Positions 58,394 through 64,000 of a stretch of 64,000 bases of DNA are shown here, one piece after another (position 1 is the first letter of the stretch; each line of letters starts with the position of its first letter). This stretch comes from Nocardia testacea NBRC 100365. Its GTDB lineage: Bacteria > Actinomycetota > Actinomycetes > Mycobacteriales > Mycobacteriaceae. The notes beneath the pieces were generated by a model that was given only the letters and a program-made list of their open reading frames with translations, ran no database searches and was not told the DNA's origin. Position numbers and translations under genes: made by a program. The DNA lies in contig NZ_BAGJ01000270.1 in NCBI RefSeq assembly GCF_000308775.1, forward strand, positions 1 to 64,000. The letters are read 5' to 3'.

Positions 58394-58963
58394 ATGACGA
58401 CCGCGACGAACGTCAACGAGCTGAGCGGCACCTACGTACTGGACCCGACCCACACCCGGGTCGGATTCGTCACCAGGCACGCGATGGTGACCAAGGTGCG
58501 CGGCGCGTTCAACGAGTTCACCGGCAGCGCGTACTTCGACGGCGAGAATCCGGCCAATTCGTCGGGTGAGGTCACGATCCAGGTGGCCAGTATCGACACC
58601 CGCAATGCCGACCGCGACAAGCATCTGCGCGGACTCGACTTCCTGGGCCTCGACGAATACCCCGAGATCACCTTCCGGACCACGGCGATCACGCCGACCG
58701 GGCCGGACGCGTTCGACGTCACCGGTGACCTCACCATCAAGGGCATCACCCGATCGGTGACCATCCCCTTCACTTTCGAAGGTCAGGCCACCGATCCGTT
58801 CGGCAATGTCCGGGTCGGTTTCGAAGGCTCGGCCACCATCAACCGCAAGGATTTCGGCATCACCTGGAACGCGGCCCTGGAAACCGGTGGTGTGCTGGTC
58901 GCCGACAAGGTTGTCCTGGAGTTCGAGGTCTCGGCGATCAAGCAGGACGCCGCGGCGAACTGA
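58394..58963 (+). CDS. YceI family protein
   Basis: The 189-residue protein is a YceI-type lipocalin-like barrel: GTYVLDPTHTRVGFVTRHAM near residue 11, FDGENPANSSGEVTIQVASI near residue 48, TRNADRDKHLRGLDFLGLDE near residue 69 and GDLTIKGITRSVTIPF near residue 115. Family members bind isoprenoid-like lipids; many are secreted, but no signal peptide is seen here, which is usual for actinobacterial copies. GGAGG lies 9 nt before ATG 58394. Paired with a divergent MarR gene, it is probably induced by an organic stress or acid signal. Confidence 0.9.
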   Translation: MTTATNVNELSGTYVLDPTHTRVGFVTRHAMVTKVRGAFNEFTGSAYFDGENPANSSGEVTIQVASIDTRNADRDKHLRGLDFLGLDEYPEITFRTTAITPTGPDAFDVTGDLTIKGITRSVTIPFTFEGQATDPFGNVRVGFEGSATINRKDFGITWNAALETGGVLVADKVVLEFEVSAIKQDAAAN

Positions 58964-59040
58964 CCACCGCCGGGCGCCGGTGTATGAGCACAGCGCGGTG
59001 GGGCGTATCCACGCCTCCACCGCGACGGCTTGGACCCGCC

Positions 59041-59382
59041 CTATCCGTCGGCCTTCTCCGGGTCGTGGCCCCAATTCATCAGTGAATACCGCCATCTGCT
59101 GTGCCCGGTATCGCCGGTGGGGCGTTGTTCCAGGTGACGGTGGGCATATCCGACGACCTTGCGCATATGGGCGTAGTCGTCGTCGGTGAGGTCCTTTGTC
59201 TTCTTCTCGAGTAGTTCGACGATGCGGCGCCCACTGGAGTGGCCGGTCGATTCGCCACCACCCGTCGGCTTCTGCCCGACCGCTTTGGACTCGTCGGTTT
59301 CGAGCCAGCGCCGTAGTTCCGCGGCCGTCATATTGACGGTGTCGCGGAACCGCGCGCGAGTTCTCTCGTTGTCCTCCGGCAC
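59041..59382 (-). CDS. DUF3140 domain-containing protein
   Basis: The 113-residue protein carries the DUF3140 pattern: MTAAELRRWLETDESKAVGQ, SGRRIVELLEKKTKDLTDDD, YAHMRKVVGYAHRHLEQRP and SRWRYSLMNWGHDPEK at the end. GTG 59382 has GGAGG 8 nt upstream; a GTG at 59391 overlaps that site and is less likely. The function of the family is unknown. It is next to a DUF2945 gene on the same strand, a pairing seen in other actinobacteria and suggestive of a DNA- or stress-related role. Confidence 0.82.
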   Translation of the reverse strand: MPEDNERTRARFRDTVNMTAAELRRWLETDESKAVGQKPTGGGESTGHSSGRRIVELLEKKTKDLTDDDYAHMRKVVGYAHRHLEQRPTGDTGHSRWRYSLMNWGHDPEKADG

Positions 59383-59400
59383 GACCGTCACCTCCGGGTA

Positions 59401-59619
59401 TCAGTCGCCCCGCGGGCGCAGTGCGTCGGGTTTGTGGACGGCATCGCGGCCGCTCTTCTCGCTGCGCACCCGATACTGCGGGTCCTCCTCGGAGGCGCGG
59501 ACCGTGCGGCCGGCCGCCTCGGTGTCGTCGGTGATGACCTCTTCGACCTCACCTTCGGCGGTGCTGCCGTGACTGTTCCATTCGACTTTGTCGCCTGTGC
59601 GGAAGGATTTCTTGCTCAA
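59401..59619 (-). CDS. DUF2945 (Tudor-like) small protein
   Basis: The 72-residue protein matches the DUF2945 family: SFRTGDKVEWNSHGSTAEGE, VEEVITDDTEAAGRTVRAS and PQYRVRSEKSGRDAVHKPDA. The fold is a small SH3/Tudor-like barrel. It starts with TTG 59619, supported by AGGAGG 7 nt upstream, and is followed by the DUF3140 gene on the same strand after an 18-bp gap. Confidence 0.82.
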   Translation of the reverse strand: MSKKSFRTGDKVEWNSHGSTAEGEVEEVITDDTEAAGRTVRASEEDPQYRVRSEKSGRDAVHKPDALRPRGD

Positions 59620-59657
59620 GGCTGCCTCCTGTCCTGATCAGGCCCCCTGCGCCCGCC

Positions 59658-61646
59658 TTACCCGGGGGACGGAGTGGGAAACCGGCCGCTCCCCGGGTCC
59701 CGGCGGCCGCCGGGCCGGATCGTGCGGTACCAATCGAGCAGATCCGGGCGGTCCACCGCACTGGGATCCACGACGCGGGCCGGGTCGGCGCCCTGGAACA
59801 GCTTCTTGATCGGCACCTCCAGTTTCTTGCCGGTGCGGGTGTGTGGAATACCGGGAGCGACGATGATCTCGTCGGGCACATGCCGGGGCGAGACCTCGCT
59901 GCGGATGGTGGCGGCGATTCGGGCCTCGAGTTCGTCGGTGAGTTCGGCGCCCGGGGCCGGGACCACGAACAACGGCATCCAGTAACCGCCGTCGGATTGT
60001 TCGACGCCGACCACCAGCGCCTCGGCGATATCCGGTAGCCGTTCGACCGCCTGGTAGATATCGGCGCTACCCATCCGGATACCGTGCCGGTTGAGGGTGG
60101 AATCGGAGCGGCCGTGCACGACGACGCTGTGGCGTTCGGTGACGGTGATCCAGTCCCCGTGCCGCCAGACCCCCGGAAATGTATCGAAATACGCCTCGCG
60201 ATAGCGCGCGCCGTCCGGGTCGCGCCAGAAGCGGACCGGCATCGACGGCATCGGCGCGGTGATCACGAGTTCGCCCACCTCACCACGCACCGGCCGTCCG
60301 GCCGGATCGTAGGCGTCCAGCGCGACACCGAGATAGGGCGCCGACAGTTCGCCCGGCCATACCGGAACGGTCCGCGTGCCGCCGAGGAACGCCGAGACCA
60401 CGTCGGTGCCGCCGCTGATCGAGGAGATACGGACGTGTTCACCGGCATTTTCGCTCAGCCACCGCGCCGAAGCTGCCGGTAGCGCGGAACCGGTCACGCC
60501 GACGGTGTGCAGCGCCGACAGATCGTGATCGGTGCGCGGTACCGAGCCCGCCTTGATGCAGGCCAGCGCGTAGCCGGGGCTGATACCCAGGACGGTGGCG
60601 CCGACGTCGGCGGCGATCCGCCACAGCGCGTCCGGAGCCGGAGCGGTGGGACTGCCCTCGTAGGTGACCACGGTCGCCCCGGCCAGCAGGCCCGCCACCT
60701 GGAAATTCCACATCATCCAGCTCGGGCTGGTGTACCAGAAGAACGTATCGCCGGGGCCGATATCTGATTGCAGCACCACGGCTTTGAGGTGCTCCAGTAG
60801 CACGCCCCCGTGGCCGTGGACGATACCCTTGGGTGGGCCGGTCGTGCCGGACGAGAACACGATCCACAGCGGATGTTCGAAATCCACCTGCTCCGTGGCG
60901 ATATCGCGCGGCGCGAACTCGGCACCGCCGATCGCGTCGTCCCACGAGAGCGTATCCGGCAGCGGCGAACCGAGCCGAGCGACCACGATGGTGTCGCGAA
61001 CCGAATCCAGGCCCGCGCGCACCGCGGCGATATCGGCGCGTTTATCGTGCGCCCGGCCGCCGAACCGGTAACCGTCGGCGGTGATCAGGACGGTGGGTTC
61101 GAGTTGCCCGAGCCGGTCCAGCGCGGCCTTCGGCGAGTAATCCTGCCCGCAGGCGCTCCAGATCGCGCCGATAGCAGCCGTGGCCAGGAACGCGACGATC
61201 GTTTCCGGGATGTTCGGCAGATATCCGGCCACCCGATCGCCGGCCCGGACGCCCAGCGCGCGCAGCGTCCGGGCCAGCGCGGCGGTGTGGTCGAGCAGTT
61301 CGGCCCATGAGATATCGCGGACCGCGGCGTCCTCACCGACCGCTCTGATCGCGGGCCGATCGGCGCGCGCCCGGCGGATCACCTGGTCGACATAGTTGAG
61401 CCGGGTCCCGGGAAACCAGCGCGCGCCCGGCATCCGCGCGTCCGCCAGCACTTCGCCCGCGATCTCACCGAGGGCGAAATAATCCCAGAGCGCGTGCCAG
61501 AATCCCTCGATATCCGTGACCGACCATCGCCACAGGGCGTGATAGTCGCCGGTGTCCGCACCTGTGCGTTCCGCGACGAATCGCGCGAAGTCGGTGAGGG
61601 TGGCCTCGGCGAGGTCCTGTTCGGTCGGCACCCACAGTGGTCGCAT
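59658..61646 (-). CDS. Acetoacetyl-CoA synthetase
   Basis: The 662-residue ANL enzyme has the length and marks of acetoacetate-CoA ligase: GARWFPGTRLNYVDQVIRRA near residue 75, WIVFSSGTTGPPKGIVHGHG near residue 262 (phosphate loop), SISGGTDVVSAFLGG near residue 408, GRSDSTLNRHGIRMGSADIY near residue 528 and HTRTGKKLEVPIKKL with the catalytic Lys near residue 618. It makes acetoacetyl-CoA from acetoacetate with ATP. The gene follows the 3-hydroxybutyrate dehydrogenase by 39 bp, completing 3-hydroxybutyrate use. The symbol aacS would fit by function. Confidence 0.88.
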   Translation of the reverse strand: MRPLWVPTEQDLAEATLTDFARFVAERTGADTGDYHALWRWSVTDIEGFWHALWDYFALGEIAGEVLADARMPGARWFPGTRLNYVDQVIRRARADRPAIRAVGEDAAVRDISWAELLDHTAALARTLRALGVRAGDRVAGYLPNIPETIVAFLATAAIGAIWSACGQDYSPKAALDRLGQLEPTVLITADGYRFGGRAHDKRADIAAVRAGLDSVRDTIVVARLGSPLPDTLSWDDAIGGAEFAPRDIATEQVDFEHPLWIVFSSGTTGPPKGIVHGHGGVLLEHLKAVVLQSDIGPGDTFFWYTSPSWMMWNFQVAGLLAGATVVTYEGSPTAPAPDALWRIAADVGATVLGISPGYALACIKAGSVPRTDHDLSALHTVGVTGSALPAASARWLSENAGEHVRISSISGGTDVVSAFLGGTRTVPVWPGELSAPYLGVALDAYDPAGRPVRGEVGELVITAPMPSMPVRFWRDPDGARYREAYFDTFPGVWRHGDWITVTERHSVVVHGRSDSTLNRHGIRMGSADIYQAVERLPDIAEALVVGVEQSDGGYWMPLFVVPAPGAELTDELEARIAATIRSEVSPRHVPDEIIVAPGIPHTRTGKKLEVPIKKLFQGADPARVVDPSAVDRPDLLDWYRTIRPGGRRDPGSGRFPTPSPG

Positions 61647-61685
61647 CCTAGTTCTCCTACCGGACCGGCCGGCCGGAGCGCGCCC

Positions 61686-62432
61686 TCATCGCGCGCTCCA
61701 GCCGCCGTCCATCGTGTACGCCGCGCCGGTGACCATCCCGGCTTCCGGGGTGGCGAGCCAGCCCACCAGCGCGGCGACCTCGTCGGGTTCGACGAGACGT
61801 TTGATCGCGCTCTCGGTGAGCAGGACCTTCTCCAGCACTTCCTGTTCGGGGATGCCGTGCGCCGCGGCCTGACCCGCTATCTGTTCGTCGACCAGGGGAG
61901 TGCGCACATAGCCGGGATTGACGCAGTTGCTCGTCACACCGTGCGGGCCGCCCTCCAGCGCGGTCACCTTGGACAACCCCTCCAACCCGTGTTTGGCCGT
62001 CACGTAGGCCACCTTGTAGGGGGAGGCGCGCAGACCGTGCACCGAGGAGATATTGACGATCCGCCCCCAGCCCTGCCGGTACATATGTGGCAGGGCCGCG
62101 CGCACCAGCAGGAACGGTGCCTCGACCATCAGGGTCAGCAGGTCGCGGAATCGCCGCGGCGCGAACTCCTCGATGGGGGAGATGTGCTGTACCCCGGCGT
62201 TGTTCACCAGGATGTCGACGTCCAGTTCCAGTTCCTCCAGCGCCGCGACGTCGAGCAGATCCACCGCCCACGACTCGCCGCCGAGTTCTCCGGCCACGGC
62301 CGCGGCGCCCGCGGCGTCGATATCGGCCACCGTCACCGTGGCGCCGCGCGCCGCGAGCGCCCGGGCGCATGCCGCGCCGATACCGCTCGCGCCGCCGGTG
62401 ACCAGGGCGCTGCGCCCGACCAGGTCGCTCAT
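61686..62432 (-). CDS. 3-hydroxybutyrate dehydrogenase (SDR)
   Basis: The 248-residue SDR has VTGGASGIGAACARALAARG near residue 11, NNAGVQHISPIEEFAPRRF near residue 82 (the VQHIxP stretch is a mark of 3-hydroxybutyrate dehydrogenases), the catalytic Ser in NISSVHGLRASPYKVAYVTA, YVTAK with Tyr and Lys near residue 155, and NPGYVRTPLVDEQI. It oxidises D-3-hydroxybutyrate to acetoacetate with NAD+. Its ATG overlaps the stop of the importer (4 nt), placing uptake and oxidation in one unit. The symbol bdhA would fit. Confidence 0.87.
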   Translation of the reverse strand: MSDLVGRSALVTGGASGIGAACARALAARGATVTVADIDAAGAAAVAGELGGESWAVDLLDVAALEELELDVDILVNNAGVQHISPIEEFAPRRFRDLLTLMVEAPFLLVRAALPHMYRQGWGRIVNISSVHGLRASPYKVAYVTAKHGLEGLSKVTALEGGPHGVTSNCVNPGYVRTPLVDEQIAGQAAAHGIPEQEVLEKVLLTESAIKRLVEPDEVAALVGWLATPEAGMVTGAAYTMDGGWSAR

Positions 62433-63829
62433 CGCGCGGCCACCTCGGCGCCGCGCGGAGCCAGGCTTTCGGCGTCGGCGCGATCGATGCTCTCCAGGTC
62501 GAGCCCCTTCGTCTCGCGTGCGACCAGGACAGCGACCGTGCTGACGGCCGCCGCGCCCGCCAGGTACCAGGCGATCGGTACCGCGGACCCGTAGGTATCG
62601 AGCAGCCGGACCGCGATGATAGGCGCGAGCGAACCGGCGACGATCGAGGTCACCTGATAGCCCAGGGACACCCCGGAATAGCGCATGCGGGTGGGGAACA
62701 TCTCGGCCATGATGGCGGGCTGCCCGGCGTACATGAAGGCGTGGAAGACCAGTCCGATGATGATGGCGGACACGATGATCAGATTGTTACCGCTGTCCAT
62801 CATCGGGAAGGCGAAGAAGCCCCAGGTGGCCGCGGTCAGCGTGCCGATCAGGTAGACGGGCCGGCGGCCGATGCGATCGGACAGCCTGCCCACCAGCGGA
62901 ACTGCCACGAAGTGCACGGCATGTGCGGCGAGCAGCCACCACAGGATCACCGAGGTGTCGGCGTGCACCTCGACCTTCAGGTAGGTGATGGTGAAGGTGA
63001 CGACCAGGTAGTACATGATGTTCTCGCCGAACCGCAGCCCCATCGCGGTGAGTACGCCGCGCGGGTAGCGGCGCAGCACCTCGACGACGCTCAGCGAGGT
63101 GGCCTTGATCTCCTCGGCCTCCTGCTGCGCGGCCACGAAGATGGGCGCGTCGGTGATCTTCGTGCGGATGTAGTACCCCACCAGCACCACCACCGCCGAC
63201 AGCCAGAACGCGACCCGCCAGCCCCAGCCCAGGAACGCCTCGTCGGACAACGTCGTGGTCAGTACCAGCAGGACGACCGTGGCCAGCAGATTGCCCGCGG
63301 GTACGCCGGCCTGCGGCCAACTCGCCCAGAAGCCGCGACTGCGACTCGGACTGTGCTCGGCGACCAGCAGCACCGCGCCGCCCCATTCGCCGCCGACCGC
63401 GAAACCCTGGATGAAGCGCAACGCCACCAGCAGGGCCGGGGCCCAGTAACCGATCTGGCCGAAGGTCGGCAGGCAGCCCATCAGGAAGGTGGCGCCACCG
63501 ACCAGGACGAGGCTGAACTGGAGCAGTTTCTTGCGACCGTATTTGTCGCCGTAGTGCCCGAAGACCACGCCGCCCAGCGGGCGGGCCGCGAATCCGACCG
63601 CGTAGGTGACGAACGCGGCCAGGATCGCGTCCAGGTCGCTGGTGCCCGCCGCGAAGAACACTTTGCTGAACACCAGTGTCGCGGCGGTGCCGTAGAGAAA
63701 GAATTCGTACCACTCCACGACTGTGCCGGCCATCGACGCGGCCACCACGCGCCGCAGACCGGCGGTCGTTCCCCGGGACCCGGCGTTCTTCGATACCGCC
63801 GGGTCGGGTCCGGCGCTGTGCTCCCTCAT
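62429..63829 (-). CDS. MHS-family MFS importer, probably for 3-hydroxybutyrate or acetoacetate
   Basis: The 466-residue protein has 12 hydrophobic segments and MHS signatures: VVEWYEFFLYGTAATLVFSK in helix 1, RPLGGVVFGHYGDKYGRKK between helices 2 and 3 and GFAVGGEWGGAVLLVAEHSP in helix 5. It is a distant relative of the importer at 2760. ATG 63829 has GGAG 7 nt upstream; the longer open frame is noise. As first gene of the ketone-body unit its substrate is inferred to be a short hydroxy- or keto-acid. Confidence 0.87.
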   Translation of the reverse strand: MREHSAGPDPAVSKNAGSRGTTAGLRRVVAASMAGTVVEWYEFFLYGTAATLVFSKVFFAAGTSDLDAILAAFVTYAVGFAARPLGGVVFGHYGDKYGRKKLLQFSLVLVGGATFLMGCLPTFGQIGYWAPALLVALRFIQGFAVGGEWGGAVLLVAEHSPSRSRGFWASWPQAGVPAGNLLATVVLLVLTTTLSDEAFLGWGWRVAFWLSAVVVLVGYYIRTKITDAPIFVAAQQEAEEIKATSLSVVEVLRRYPRGVLTAMGLRFGENIMYYLVVTFTITYLKVEVHADTSVILWWLLAAHAVHFVAVPLVGRLSDRIGRRPVYLIGTLTAATWGFFAFPMMDSGNNLIIVSAIIIGLVFHAFMYAGQPAIMAEMFPTRMRYSGVSLGYQVTSIVAGSLAPIIAVRLLDTYGSAVPIAWYLAGAAAVSTVAVLVARETKGLDLESIDRADAESLAPRGAEVAAR

Positions 63830-63969
63830 CGCACTTCTCCTTCGTGCCCGGGGCCACATCGCCCTACCGGTGTGACGGGCCCCACATTTTTCGGCTGCAT
63901 CGAGTATTGGTGCAGAACGAGGGGCTGGCAATGACCATTACTGCAGCGCGGATGTGCGAAAATGCAGAT

Positions 63970-64000
63970 ATGAGCGCGGCCTTCCCGGGTCGTCCGAGCG
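63970..64000 (+). CDS. Possible start of the next gene, cut by the window edge
   Basis: ATG 63970 (MSAAFPGRPS) opens a frame running off the window. Upstream lie repeated TGCA elements (CTGCATCGAGTATTGGTGCA at 63897-63916 and CTGCAG at 63943-63948), suggestive of operator sequence between this frame and the divergent importer. Only ten codons are visible, so the call is weak; a regulator of the ketone-body genes would be a typical occupant. Confidence 0.25.
   Translation, partial: MSAAFPGRPS

Noticed and set aside
1..64000. CRISPR arrays, tRNA or rRNA genes, integrases and insertion sequences
   Set aside because: No regularly spaced repeats, cloverleaf-like sequences with CCA-type ends, or transposase or integrase motifs were seen on reading; a covariance-model scan would be needed to exclude small RNAs.

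Overview
The window is high-GC DNA with dense, often 4-nt-overlapping operons, frequent GTG starts and strong AGGAGG-type ribosome sites. This points to an actinobacterium. The pcaIJ / pcaHGBLRF arrangement with a fused pcaL, a DUF4254 gene, a DtxR/IdeR-type iron box and the abundance of CoA-ester catabolic genes suggest a member of the Nocardiaceae (Nocardia or a close relative of Rhodococcus). No rRNA, tRNA, CRISPR array or complete insertion sequence was seen.

Layout. 1-2.5 kb: small hypothetical genes and a secreted D,D-carboxypeptidase. 2.7-8.9 kb: a catabolic island with an MHS-family importer, a beta-hydroxyacid dehydrogenase coupled to an MmgE/PrpD protein, an SDR whose catalytic residues are all replaced, and an isochorismatase-type amidohydrolase. 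8.9-14.3 kb: accessory stretch with a DUF4254 gene next to a broken small ORF, a methyltransferase and a large LuxR-type ATPase regulator. 14.3-28.6 kb: a FadR-type GntR regulator divergent from a 12-gene operon for CoA-ester degradation. The operon holds two CoA-transferases, a ligase, two acyl-CoA dehydrogenases, two crotonases of which one is BadI/MenB-like, an SDR, three 3-hydroxyacyl-CoA dehydrogenases and a thiolase, with a decayed gene inside it. A shared GTT(C/G)GAC motif lies upstream of the importer, near the SDR/isochorismatase genes, upstream of the regulator and upstream of the big operon. The two blocks may therefore be one regulon degrading an unidentified, possibly alicyclic, carboxylic acid.

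28.7-35.3 kb: SRPBCC protein, spore-photoproduct-lyase-like radical SAM protein, two truncated gene fragments, a type II lumazine synthase under an FMN riboswitch, a histidine phosphatase, an erythromycin-esterase-like protein and an ATP-dependent DNA ligase. 35.4-48.1 kb: the complete protocatechuate branch of the beta-ketoadipate pathway (pcaF, R, L, B, G, H and divergent I, J), followed by a LysR regulator, an aromatic-acid importer, 4-hydroxybenzoate hydroxylase and a benzaldehyde-type dehydrogenase. Together these can take aromatic aldehydes and 4-hydroxybenzoate to succinyl-CoA and acetyl-CoA.

48.2-54.5 kb: a family-5 ABC importer behind an iron box and a ferric-reductase-like membrane flavoprotein, suggesting iron acquisition. 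54.6-59.6 kb: acetyltransferase, Hsp20 behind a CIRCE element, small ORF, AraC regulator, divergent MarR/YceI pair, and the stress-type DUF3140/DUF2945 pair. 59.7-63.8 kb: acetoacetyl-CoA synthetase, 3-hydroxybutyrate dehydrogenase and an MHS importer, i.e. a ketone-body utilisation operon.
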